Assembly (NCBI GenBank): GCA_051294375.1
Contig: CM119265.1
Span: 6,147,489-6,211,488 of the forward strand
Direction: 5' to 3'
Length of the DNA stretch: 64,000 bases
Source: Paraspadella gotoi
Lineage: Eukaryota > Chaetognatha
The notes below the pieces were generated by a model that did no database searches, was not told the origin of the DNA, and was given only the letters and a program-made list of their open reading frames with translations. The position numbers and the translations under genes were made by a program. Numbering within the stretch: position 1 is the stretch's first letter; each line of letters starts with the position of its first letter. This document shows positions 21,191-32,115 of this stretch, one piece after another.

Positions 21191-22139
21191 AGGGAGAAAG
21201 GGGTCGTGCGGAGTTAGAGATAAGAAAAAGGGTCGGAAGACCGATTAAGATACGTAGCCAATAACATTGGAATAAAATGCAGTTGAAATAGTTGCAGAAA
21301 GACCGTGTGTAAGACGGTGTGTAAGACCGTGTGTCTTTTTACATCATGAGTTAAAATTTAAAATGGGAGAAAAGGAAGACTGCTTGAGGAAGAGTGCTTA
21401 ATTCTTGGATCGATCTTTCGTTCTTTAATTCGTTTTACAATTCAGAGAAGGAAGAGGAAGAGGAAGCGACGTTTTGATCACAAAACTTCTTACTGCTTTT
21501 TTAGGGTGAGAACGGCATTTTTTATGTGACGTTGTTTTGATACTTGACGTTTATACTTTCTCTTGTCATGTAAATTTGATGCGACGTTTGGCTTCACTGT
21601 TCTGCTAGACTCTGTTTGCATTGGTACGCCTCCTCATTTTTTCTTTTTGTATCTCATTTCTTTTTTTTCCCGCGATTTATTTCTTTTCTCAATTTTTTAA
21701 TATTTTCTTTTTTTTTAGTTTTATCACTTACTTTAACTTTCCTTTTCCTTTTTTCCTCTTTTATTTCAACTTCTCATCTTTGCCTTCATTTTATACCTTC
21801 CATTTTCTCAATTTTGGCTTCCTAATATTTCCTATCATCCTTTCATTTTCTCGGTTTCTTTGCCTTGCTCCATCGCCTCGGCCACTTAGCTTCTCGCGCA
21901 AGAAAGAAAAAAACTCAGCGGAGCGGAAAATATCAAAAATGAAAGAAAGAGCTTGGAGGAAAAAAAATACACACAAAAATAAAAGAATAGAAGAAGCCGT
22001 AATTGAACATCGACAAATATTTGGTAGAAAAACAAAAAGAGAAACCAAATAAAAAAGAAATATCATTATATTTAGAAGTTCAAGAACCTTTTCTAGTTTC
22101 TATGATATAATGATATGATATGATATGATATGATGTGAT

Positions 22140-22565
22140 GTGATGTGATATAAGAGAGATGGAGGCCTTAAACCACCAAAGCCTGTCCAAAGTCAGGGGC
22201 AAGATAGCTTAATTATTAAATGAATGGATAATTTTTGTATTGGTTGTACCAATTTCATAAAATCCAGCTCCTTGTATTTTGATGCTGGGCGGAGTACAAT
22301 ATCCCCGATCTAATACTTAAGAGAGTGGTCTTATCATACAATTGAAACATTCTTTGAAACATTATACCACTTCATTGATAGGGAAGCCAGGTACTCTGGG
22401 AGTGAATAAACCAGACTGTGAGAGAGTCTTGATTGAAAGCTTGCAGGGACCTGCTATCTTGTAAGAATGATGGAGGCCTTAAACCACCAAAGCCTGTCCA
22501 AAGTCAGGGGCAAGTTAGCTTATTTATTAAATAAATGGATAATTTTTGTATTGGTTGTACCAATT
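22140..22565 (+). mobile_element. Dispersed hairpin element, copy C
   Basis: Mirror of 18,720-19,140. A partial unit (22,155-22,260) and a full unit each end in TTGGTTGTACCAATTTCATA. No hammerhead core (CTGATGA) is seen on either strand. Confidence 0.8.
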
Positions 22566-22850
22566 TCATAACGAATGAAATTGAAAATGTTAGATTCTAT
22601 CTAGACGAAAAGGTTTTAATAATTGAGTCACAGACAAAAAATATGACTACGACCTCATCACAGGCTACAACAACGACAACAACGACAACAACGACATCCG
22701 CCAACCTCGTAACGAACGTCGAAAAACTGACCGAGGCTTCGCGGTTTCGCGGCGCCTCTAATAAACGATAGCGGCGGCAGAATCGCCACGGACTTGCCGC
22801 AGTTGCCACAAAAGTTGCCACGGGGCATCGGAAATCGATGAGAGTGAACA
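22557..22850 (+). pseudogene. Thr-rich frame, copy C, frameshifted
   Basis: Same protein as the copy B frame through ASRFRGASNK, but AAACGAT replaces AAAGAT near 22,765, so the C-terminal DLPQLPQKLPRG part falls in another frame. The single-base difference between otherwise matching arms is as likely a sequencing error as a mutation. Confidence 0.25.
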
Positions 22851-22853
22851 ACC

Positions 22854-22854
<1 letters not shown>

Positions 22855-22950
<96 letters not shown>
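22855..22950. repeat. (GA)n tract, copy C
   Basis: Long GA dinucleotide run with one GGA interruption near its right end. Confidence 0.95.
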
Positions 22951-23457
22951 TAGAGGACGAGTCGTTCTGAGCGGAGGAAAGGGGGGTGGAGGAGGAGAGG
23001 GGATGAGGGGGAGGAGAAAACGGCAATTGGCTTAAAAAATGGGGATTAGCCTGATTATTTTTTTTGTATTTTAAAAGATTGGAGTTAGAGGCAAGTTATT
23101 CCTGCTATATTTTTTACACGTTATACCTTGCAACTCTCGTTTTAGAAAAAAAATTAATAAAATCAACAAAGTGATATAATTCACACAATTCTCGTTGGAG
23201 AACTGACTTTGCATGTTATCTTAGTATCTCTGCTTTATGGTTTTACAAAAATATACTCATGACTAGAGCCCTTCGTACAACAGGGAAATTTTTTGTTTTG
23301 TTTTTAACAAATCGACCACAAGAAAGCGAGTTCCACGATTCCATCGCCACATATGGTTTCCTAACAACGAATCCGAGAGTAAATCACCGAAAACGCCGTT
23401 GCCAAAGAGGCTAAACCCGTATCCAGGGAGTCCAAGCTGTTGATACGAAAGTAAGCC

Positions 23458-23470
23458 GTTGCCTAGCAAC
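23458..23470. promoter_or_regulatory. RFX/EF-C X-box-like site in copy C
   Basis: GTTGCCTAGCAAC, the reverse complement of the copy B site. In copy A the place is corrupted (near 15,487). Confidence 0.4.
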
Positions 23471-24310
23471 TACGCGAAACAAAATCCGGATCAGGAGGCG
23501 ATGAATTATGAAAACGATTTTTGCATTTTTTTCCCCCTTTTCCTCCTTATTCCTCTTTCTCCTCCTCCTCCTCCTCCTCCTTCTTCTCGATCGAGCGAGG
23601 GATTTGGCCGAAGCTTTAAGTGAGTATACTTTCTCGTGATATTTATTACTCCTAAGATAAGATTCATTGAGATTTTTTTATTTAAATCAATTGTATTGAT
23701 TTTCAAGCCCGACTTCATTAGTCGGTCGGTCTATGTATCGGAGTATTGAGAGAAAGAGGGAGAGAGAGAAAGAGGGAGAGAGAGAAACGGTGGGGTTTAA
23801 ATAAAGAAAACGAAGAAAAAACCTTTTTTTTTTCAATTTGCGATTAGAAAACAAGAAATTTTTTCGCTCTGCAACTAAAAGGAAGAGCAAATAGTGGTGA
23901 AGGTAAAAACGCAGCTGCTTTTGTATTTTTTTTTAATTAGAACGCTTTTTAATTGAATTTAAGCAATTTATAGAAAGAGAGAGATAATGGGGAGAGAAAA
24001 AGAGAAAAAGAGAAAAAGAGAAAGTGTTCGTGCGTAGGGGGGGAGAGAGTAAAACCGGATAATTGTAAAATATTCCTGTCAACGTTTGATCGAAGATACA
24101 GATTAGCTCGACTCGTCAAGGAACACCATACTAAACCTGTCCCAGCGTTTAAAAAAAACCCTGTTGGCCCCGATGGAGGATTGGGATCACCCCAGCGGCG
24201 CGAAAATACGACTCGGAATCGTTGGAGACAAAAAGTCGTAAAAGAGAAAAGTCAAAGGATTTAAGGAGAGAGAAACGAGGCGACTTTTAATCAGTCTTCT
24301 GCTACTAACT

Positions 24311-24313
24311 CAC

Positions 24314-24393
<80 letters not shown>
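24311..24393. repeat. (CT)n microsatellite
   Basis: Nearly pure CT repeat at the outer end of copy C. Confidence 0.97.
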
Positions 24394-24554
24394 GCCAACT
24401 TTCACATGAATATTCCTTCTTTTTTTATTAGTCCCACCTTTGCGCTATTATCGATCCGTTTCTCAGAGAACTTACCTTCTTTTTTTGCTTAGTTATCCGC
24501 CTCCAACTTTGGCTCCTGTCTCATACTTCCTTTCACAACTAACATTCACCGACT

Positions 24555-24770
24555 CTCTTTTTCCTAAATTTAATTTTAACCTTAAAATTTAATTTTAACC
24601 TATTACCAGACCTACATCCTAATCTTTAACCCTAATCAGTAATCACTTACCTAATCCCTGACCCTAACCTCCACCCCAAGCTTTAAAGCAAAATATTAAC
24701 TCGATTGTAAATTTAGGATGAAATGGGGCGTTCTGGGTAAATAAGGCCCATTCACCTTCCTTCAATCGTC
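24555..24770. repeat. Telomere-like degenerate CCTAA element, copy 1
   Basis: Starts AAATTTAATTTTAACC, continues as loosely repeated CCTAATC / CCCTAA words, then a non-repetitive end containing TGTAAATTTAGGATGAAAT and GGGCGTTCTGGG. The same order of parts is at 56,400-56,610 and 62,320-62,530. It resembles eroded TTAGGG-type sequence but no exact tandem hexamer persists. Confidence 0.6.
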
Positions 24771-25168
24771 AATAAGATTATTAAATTAATTCTATTTCAC
24801 CTCATTTTCCTTCTTCTCGTCTTTCCTTTCTTCATCCTTCCCAACATCACCAATTTTTTTTCCTCCCAAAGTTTCTTCGCGCCTTCTTCCTAATTTCTAT
24901 CCATCAACCTCACAACTTAGACAACAATAACATCACGAAGACGAAAAACGACGTCAGCAACCGATCCATCACAATAACCGACATCGGCTTTCGTTAGCAG
25001 TCTCCTCCTATCGAAATCGCCTTCCGTTCAACCAATCACTGTCGTTTTTTCGCCGTTTCGACTAATCACCATCAACCAATCAAGACGTCGAATCACGTCG
25101 ACGTCATCATCACCTTTTTTCCATCTCAACCAACGAAGCGAAAAGGAAAAACATGTGAGAACTTGTGT

Positions 25169-25246
<78 letters not shown>

Positions 25247-26070
25247 TTTCACTTCTACTTTTATTTTCACTTTTATTTTCACTTCTACAGATCTATTTTT
25301 CTGTACTATTTCAGATACGAATCTTTGAAACATATATTTTCACGTGTTTTGCCAAAAGACAAACACTGGAATTTTAAACCGATTTTCCTGAATTCTACTT
25401 TTAATTTTTATTTTCAATCTTTTGATTTTTTAATTTTTTAAATTTTTTAATCTTTTTAATCTTTTGATTTTCTTAAATTCTAGTTTTAATTTTTCTTTTC
25501 AATCTTTTAATTTTCACTTTATACACGTAAATTTCTGATTTCCTTTAAACTTATTATTTTCAGAGAATTCTTTCCATTTTAACCCCGGATCATAAAACGT
25601 TTTGTCGTGTTCATTGAAACCCCAGATCATTAACCCTCTTTCCATTTTCAAAGAATACTTTCCATTTCTATCCTGGATCGTTAAGCTTTTTTCCATTTTC
25701 ACTGAATCTTTTCCATTTCAACCCCGGATCGTTAAACATCTAAGTTCCATTTTCCAAAAATACTTTCCATTTAAAACCCCAGCCCTTGAGTTTTTTCCCC
25801 CATTGCTTATAGTTTCTCGACACGGCCCAAATACTGGATTCCGACGAAGCTTCTTAAGAGATGCGGCGAGAGAGGGGAGAACGAGAGAGAGAGAGAGTGA
25901 GCAGGGGGAGGGAGGAACGCGGAAAATGTGAGAGACAGAGAGAGAAATGGGGGCGACTGAGGTGCCGGGACTTCGCTCGACCTCTTAGGATTTTCCGGTG
26001 AATCCATTTTTGAAACAATTTTTTTTTTACCGCGTTTTTGTTATTTTCCGTTTCTTGAAAGACTGACTGT
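24771..26070. other. Spacer with low-complexity tandem blocks
   Basis: 24,900-25,140 contains many GACGTC/GATCGTC-like words. A (GA)n tract covers 25,170-25,245. T-rich TTTTAAT repeats fill 25,380-25,520. An imperfect tandem of TTTCCATTTT ... CCCCGGATC with a period near 57 bp covers 25,560-25,790. A GA-rich block lies at 25,865-25,950. No gene is supported. Confidence 0.6.
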
Positions 26071-26162
<92 letters not shown>

Positions 26163-26166
26163 TTTT
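26070..26166. repeat. (TTTC)n microsatellite
   Basis: About 23 tetranucleotide units with no interruption. Confidence 0.97.
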
Positions 26167-26410
26167 AATTATAACCACCAACAAAAAGTAAGTTTTTCTC
26201 AGACCCATAAAACGATATTTTATCCGAAAATGAATTTCTCAATTGGCAAAAATCAGAAAAAGAAATCGAGCTCCGTTCCTCAGCGGACGAAACACTTTGA
26301 CCTTTAGAATAAAAAAACATTAAAAATCCCCCAAAACCATAAAAGCCACCAGGAAAAAAAAGGGAAGGTTAGTTCCTTTCGCGTTTCCAGAATTCGGATC
26401 AGACCCGGAA

Positions 26411-26523
<113 letters not shown>

Positions 26524-26686
26524 TGAGGCACAAAAATCCCCGCGAAATTCGAACGGTGCCACGCCGTCTTTTTTTAAAAGGTTAATCGCGGATCTCTGCG
26601 TGCGCGATGCGTGTCTTGTCGTGCTTAGCATCTGTTCAGTGATGTCTTTGCGTGCGTCGCGCATTGATCTCTTTTCTCTCGTTTAG

Positions 26687-27174
26687 TTGCTGCGCATGAT
26701 GGGCGGTTGTTCCGACGTCAATTTCGAGCGATGGTCAATTGGTCACGCCTCGATCGGATCATCTCTGCCATGACCGCCTCGCTACGAAACGGCACAGCAA
26801 GACAAAACACTGTCACCGACGCCGCCTACGACGCCGCCACCGACGTCCTCACCGACGCCGCCAACGACGCCGCCAACGACGCCGCCACCAACGAGATCGT
26901 AATTAAAATCTGGTTCCCGTTTCTTCGTCACGGTCGGGCGACGATGCCCGACGGACCAGATCTTTGGAATTCTCAGGAGAGATTGCCCGACACACTGAGA
27001 TGTGCCCCAGTGCATTCCGACCGTAGCCCTCTTGACGACCACTCCGCGGGCCAGGCGAGGCCACCCGGCCACTCTGGGCCGTCCGCAACTCGGCCTGAGG
27101 ATGCGGAATGTTGTTTATTCGAAGTTTGTAAAACCGTCCGTAAAACGGAAGCCATGTACTCCGGAAGTTTATAA
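26687..27174 (+). CDS. Candidate exon, Ala/Asp-repeat protein, unknown
   Basis: A strong acceptor, TCTTTTCTCTCGTTTAG, ends at 26,686. From there a frame of about 162 codons is open to TAA at 27,172-27,174, entered through a phase-1 intron and with no simple-repeat support for most of its length. It reads RLFRRQFRAMVNWSRLDR, then a tandem of DAANDAAND-type units coded by GACGCCGCC (26,815-26,890), then IKIWFPFLRHGRATMPDG and a Pro/His/Gly-rich C-terminus. This is the longest non-repetitive open frame in the window and is locally GC-rich. The final 30 codons approach a fragment of the dispersed element, so the true 3' end is uncertain. No domain is recognised. Confidence 0.35.
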
Positions 27175-27260
27175 ACTCGGAAGAGTCTTGATTGAAAGCT
27201 TGCGGGGTCCTGCTATGCAAGAAGGAAAGAGACCCCCTTTCCACCAATTTCATAAAATAA
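27175..27260 (+). mobile_element. Dispersed hairpin element, internal-deletion fragment
   Basis: GAGTCTTGATTGAAAGCTTG and the CCAATTTCATAAA end are present, but most of the segment between them is missing and the hairpin's left half is lost. Confidence 0.6.
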
Positions 27261-27691
27261 AAATATTACTTATTAATACCGAGACAATAAAGTGATTGTT
27301 AATCTAATCGTTCTAAACGTCCAGCAGACGAAAGCGAAGATTCGAATTTAGTGATTATATATAAGATATACATAAGATTTCGAATATTATTAATTATGAT
27401 TACAAGTAATTTTGACGATGAAGATGTTTGTTATTTCACTCAATTATAATTTAAAAAATACTATATTCTACAGTTTTTTATTAGTTAGTTTTGTTAATAA
27501 ATAAAATTTACACTACGATTTTAACCTGAACATCGAACCACAAATGAACTCTCCTTGTCTCCACCACGAACGATTCCAACCACCACAACCACCACCACCC
27601 AAAGTAACGAGACGCGAACTCTGACCCCGTGACATTTCCACCCCCGGAAGATATAAGCCGAGGTAATTTTCTCCGCGACCCACTAACCGGA

Positions 27692-27694
27692 AGC

Positions 27695-27751
<57 letters not shown>

Positions 27752-27781
27752 GAGAGAGAGAGAAGAGAGAGAGAGAGAGAC
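27692..27781. repeat. (GA)n microsatellite
   Basis: GA repeat with regular GAGGA and GAAGA interruptions. Confidence 0.95.
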
Positions 27782-28024
27782 GGGTTCTCCTCCACCATTA
27801 CCGTCCATGGCCTTTTGGCCCGACCCTTGTCTTTCTTAGGCCTTCGATGTTTCTCCCTCGTCCTCTACCTCCCTTAACCTCGCCCTCGTCCCAATCATTT
27901 TCTACTTCCTCTTCCCCACACATCATTTCCTCTCCCTCCCCTCTTCCTCCCTCCTCCTCGTTCTCGTCTTCACGCTCGCCCTGTTCGAATCGTCAGCGAT
28001 GAAGCAATGAATTCCTCCCAAACG

Positions 28025-28125
28025 TCATTGCCATTGGTTGTTGGCGTTGATGATTGGCGTTGCTGGTTGCCATTGGTGGTTGGCGTTGATGATTGACGTT
28101 GATGACTGGCGATGGTGGTTGCCTT
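28025..28125. repeat. Short minisatellite of TTGGCGTTGATGATT words
   Basis: Five to six imperfect units of about 15-17 bp, repeated in the second duplication copy near 32,235-32,345. Confidence 0.8.
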
Positions 28126-28199
28126 GTGAGTTAAAAAGTCTGAATGATACAAAGATGCGGTATTTTAAACTCAAACGTATTGTCAGATGAGATAAATGT

Positions 28200-28265
28200 A
28201 TGCATGAAATTGGTACAACCAATATAAAAATTATCCATTCATTTAATAAATATTATACAAGATAC
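28200..28265 (-). mobile_element. Dispersed hairpin element, terminal fragment
   Basis: Sharp start at ATGAAATTGGTACAACCAAT, then about 45 bp of the family sequence before it diverges. The duplicate is near 32,440-32,495. Confidence 0.75.
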
Positions 28266-29208
28266 AACTAAACTAGTTTTCATCGCTGCGCTTTAATACT
28301 TTATTATTTTAACGAAGCTACTTATCGTGATAATAAACTAATCCACATGCCAAAATGTCAACGACTTTTTGATGTTTTTATTTGAATTTTCTCGACATTA
28401 ATGTCATGTGCAACGAAGACGTTTTCATGTCGAATCGAGTCAAGTTATTCATATTTTTTTTCTTCTCCAATTTTCATTTCCTTCTTTTTTTTTCTTTCCT
28501 TTCTTCCTCCGTTTCCATAAATAACTCTATGGGTTCATCTTCGTCGCTATTTCATTTTTCCTTTTTGTTTCGCATTCTCCTCTTTTTTCCTTCCGAATTC
28601 CGACGTATTTTCCTTCTGGCTCTGACTCGACTCCGAGTCCGTCTGTCCGTCTGAATCCGCTATCCGATCCGGGCACAAAATTGCACACAAAATTGCATTC
28701 ATCCGTTTTTTCTCCCACGATTCCATCGCTCCAACTATGCTATGTAATTATATTGAAAAAGTATTTCTCTTCCATTTCCATCTTAATTTATCAAAAAATT
28801 GTTTCCCTCGGAACCCTATTGGCCTCAGTGTTCTACTATTATCCCAATTTGCAATCCTTTGCCTAATCCTAAATTCCTCATGGCATGGCATGGCATCTTA
28901 AGTTCAATCATTGCGCTCCCAAAAACAAAGCTTCCATTTTTCATTCCAGCCCCTAATTCAGCCTCATCTTCTTTCTCAAGTCCCCCACCCTCCACTATTC
29001 CCATCCCAACTGTCGTCTTAAACCCTCAACCCCAGCTCCCCCAGCAGCCCCAGCACCAGCAGCCCATCTTCATTCCCCGCCCTCTCTCGATCNNNNNNNN
29101 NNNNNNNNNNNNNNNNNGTGAGCCCACGCACGCAGAGAGATATTTATTTCTTTACTAACTCTCGGGTAACACGCGGTCCGAAATTCATGCAAATGGGGAA
29201 CTTTATAC

Positions 29209-29694
29209 TTAAGTTTGCCCATAGTATATGTGTATTTTCGAAGTTTCGTTGTTCACTCACGATTACAAGCTCAAATTGACTACTCCCTACTGCTTGCAGA
29301 AACACTGGCCTCGCATGATGGCGACCATTGGCCCATTGGCCCATTGTCAGCGATCATGCTCCATTGCCACCATTTGCCCAGTGGGTTCGTATCGACGCGG
29401 CTTTGTAGGTCAGTGTGGTCATAGCCGGGCATAAGATAGAAAAGGTACGTCGAATCTTACGTCAATTGGGATTAGACCAGTGATGATATTTCTGCGGCAG
29501 TGGTACGTACGTAGACATAATACGTAGCGCTGTACTCAGCGCGAAACATTAATTACTTGAATACTCCGAACTTGCCGACTTAGAAATGATGCCGTTCGCT
29601 ACAATATCATATGTAAGTATGGCGACTATGCCTGAGTAATGGCGGAATCCCTCGCCCTTTCCGCCCTTTTCCCCTTCCGTCCGTATCAGAAACG
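29209..29694 (+). repeat. Inverted repeat, left arm (partner 30,642-30,990)
   Basis: Shared blocks include TTTGCCCATAG, CCCATTGGCCCATTG, GCCCAGTGGGTTC and CCGTATCAGAAACG, found reversed in the partner. About 950 bp separates the arms. Confidence 0.75.
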
Positions 29695-29699
29695 ACCTA

Positions 29700-30472
29700 A
29701 TTATAGCACTCGTCACTCAATGGTGACGCCCAGTCTTGACCTTTTCACGTTATTCTTTCCGATCTCCTGTTCACTTTTTAAACCTTCATCTCTGTAGCCT
29801 GGACGGAAGAAAAGATAGTGGGAACTTTCGAAAGGAAGGAGGTAATGAGGTCGCAGGGTGGGAGGGGAGGAAAGGTAGGAGGGGAAGGAGGAGGAAACGA
29901 GGAGAGGAGGGTAACGAGTCGCCTTAGGATGAAGTTCCGTCAGAGAAAGGTTTTTGATAGGATGGTAAGGCATGGTGTAGCAGAGGAAGTGAGGGGGCAA
30001 GAGGAGGAGGAGGAGAGAATGTAGAGGTCAAATATAGAGAGGAAAATGTCGAAGACGTGGCAAGAAGAGAGTTTCTGCGGGATGGGAGGGAAAGGAAAGA
30101 AAAGAAATAAGGATTCGAGATAATTAAGAAGGGTTGGAGAGGGAAAAAGAAGAAAAAGAGGACGGAAGGTAAGAAAAATGATATGGGAAAAGAGAAATTG
30201 ATGGAAAGAAAAGCTAGAAAACAGTACACAATCTGAAAAAAAAAAAGAATAAACAATTAAAAAGAAGTAGAAGGAAAGAACGCAGGATCCTAAAAAGGGG
30301 GAAAATAAGGAATAAGGGGAAAAGGGGAAATAAGAAAAAGGAATAAAACCAGAAAATAAGTTTGAGTCTAAAAAAAAAAGAAAGGAACCGTCGGGAGCGT
30401 AAAAGAATGAAAAGAAACCGGGGAGGCGAACTCCGGGGAAAACGATATCGTGAAGATGACTACGAGAACAGA

Positions 30473-30561
<89 letters not shown>

Positions 30562-30640
30562 ATGATAACGAAAGAGTAAAAGGACTAAATGAGAGGATTG
30601 GAGATAGAGACGCCAGGATGCGCAGAGTGGGTCGAGAAGG
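29700..30640. other. Purine-rich spacer between inverted arms
   Basis: GGA/GGAGG-rich DNA from 29,810 to 30,360, then (GA)n at about 30,474-30,559. The charged frames on the plus strand and Ser/Leu/Phe frames on the minus strand follow from composition. Confidence 0.7.
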
Positions 30641-30641
30641 G

Positions 30642-30990
30642 CGTTTCTGATACGGAGGAAGGGAAGGGCGGGAAAGGGCGACGGTTCCGCATACTCGGCA
30701 TAGTCGCACTACAATGATTGTGCGACGGATCATTTCAGTCGGCAAGATTCGGAAGATTAATGTTTCGCGATACAGCGCATGCGCAGGGTAACCAAGTGAC
30801 GTAAATGACGATTTTCTTTTCGGCTATGACCACTGACCAAAAGCCGATAGAACCCACTGGGCCAAAGGGGCAATGGAGCTATGAGCCAATGGGCCAATGG
30901 GCCAATGGGCCAATGGGCAACAGTAAGGGAGTTAATTTGAGTGTAATCTGAGAAAAAGAACTTCGAAATATAGACTATGGGCAAACTTGT
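30642..30990 (-). repeat. Inverted repeat, right arm
   Basis: Reverse complement of 29,209-29,694, shorter because the left arm contains extra sequence at 29,440-29,630. Confidence 0.75.
30880..30920. repeat. (GGGCCAAT)n octanucleotide
   Basis: Five units of 8 bp, each holding a CCAAT pentamer. The left arm has only two or three units (29,322-29,346). Confidence 0.9.
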
Positions 30991-31542
30991 AAATTCATTT
31001 TCAGAATTTTCGACCGTTTACCAGGATTAGTAAAGAAATAAAAGGTCACTCTCCTAGAATTCTATCAAATATAAAAATGATAGATTATGGTTTACGTCAT
31101 TTAAAAGAAAACAAATGATCAAAGAATCAGCGACCTTCCTTCGTCTCCGCCGACGACGACGAGCGGAGAACGCACGAGCGAAGCGTCACAGTTATTTGAC
31201 GTCGCGCGCCAACTTTTGAGTCGAAATCGTCGACGCGAAACTGAGATCTATTAATATCCGATAAACCTGCAGCTGCTCGGAGTTGGAAAGAGTTGGGGGG
31301 GGGGAGAGAGGGGAGAAGAGAGGAAGAGAGAGAGAGAGAGAAAATGTGGGGAAGAATTGGAAGAGAAGAAAAGAGAAAAGAAAGAAAGAAGGGAATGAAA
31401 AGGGAGAGAAAGGGAGGGAAAGAAAGAAAAGAGAAGAATGAAACAAAGAAAGAAAGTATTTATGGAGGACGAGGGTCGGATTTTCTGCTATCGATTTCGT
31501 TCTTCCTTTTCTTTCCTCCCCATGGCTAACAAAACGGAGAGG

Positions 31543-31827
31543 NNNNNNNNNNNNNNNNNNNNNNNNNNNNNNNNNNNNNNNNNNNNNNNNNNNNNNNNNN
31601 NNNNNNNNNNNNNNNNNNNNNNNNNNNNNNNNNNNNNNNNNNNNNNNNNNNNNNNNNNNNNNNNNNNNNNNNNNNNNNNNNNNNNNNNNNNNNNNNNNNN
31701 NNNNNNNNNNNNNNNNNNNNNNNNNNNNNNNNNNNNNNNNNNNNNNNNNNNNNNNNNNNNNNNNNNNNNNNNNNNNNNNNNNNNNNNNNNNNNNNNNNNN
31801 NNNNNNNNNNNNNNNNNNNNNNNNNNN
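31543..31827. other. 285-bp gap
   Basis: Ns between a GAGAGG end and AGAAAAATAAAGGATTC, inside or next to a purine-rich minisatellite. Confidence 0.95.
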
Positions 31828-32095
31828 AGAAAAATAAAGGATTCTCAATGAACTCAAGAGGAAGAGGACGATGAGAGAGGAAGAGGAAGAGGAAGGAGAA
31901 GGAAAATAAAGGANNNNNNNNNNNNNNNNNNNNNNNNNNNNNNNNNNNNNNNNNNNNGAAGAGGAAGGAGAAGGAAAATAAAGGATACTCAATGAACTCA
32001 AGAGGAAGAGGGCGAGGAGAGAGCGAGAGCGAGAGGAAGAGGAAAGTGAAGGAAAATAAAGGATTCTCAATGAACGAAAAGCTTCGAGGAAAATA
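31828..32095. repeat. Purine-rich minisatellite of about 72-78 bp, with gap
   Basis: AAAATAAAGGATTCTCAATG recurs near 31,832 and 32,053, with a variant (GGATACTC) near 31,975. Between are GAGGAAGAGGAAG-type fillers. Ns at 31,914-31,957 interrupt the array, and the 285-bp gap before it probably contains more units. Confidence 0.8.
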
Positions 32096-32115
32096 AAGAG
32101 AGAGATCTCTTCCCA

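Larger units (their letters stand above)
20940..24300 (+). repeat. Copy C of the triplicated locus (direct arm)
   Basis: It holds the minisatellite (20,955-21,185), a segment with repeated GACCGTGTGTAAGACGG (21,295-21,340), an A/T-rich 21,640-22,070 segment, the pentanucleotide tract, the dispersed element (22,140-22,565), the Thr-rich frame, (GA)n (22,855-22,950) and 22,960-24,300. It continues into (CT)n at 24,311. The best-preserved of the three copies. Confidence 0.85.
27917..29092 (+). repeat. Direct duplication, copy 1 (matches 32,116-33,423)
   Basis: From CACATCATTT through CGTCAGCGATGAAG, the TTGGCGTTGATGATT minisatellite, a dispersed-element end and the C-rich AGCCCC block to the 25-N gap at 29,093. 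The partner at 32,116 follows the same order with many extra bases. No convincing exon lies inside; the Asn/Gln frames at 27,970-28,222 minus translate the minisatellite. Confidence 0.85.
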
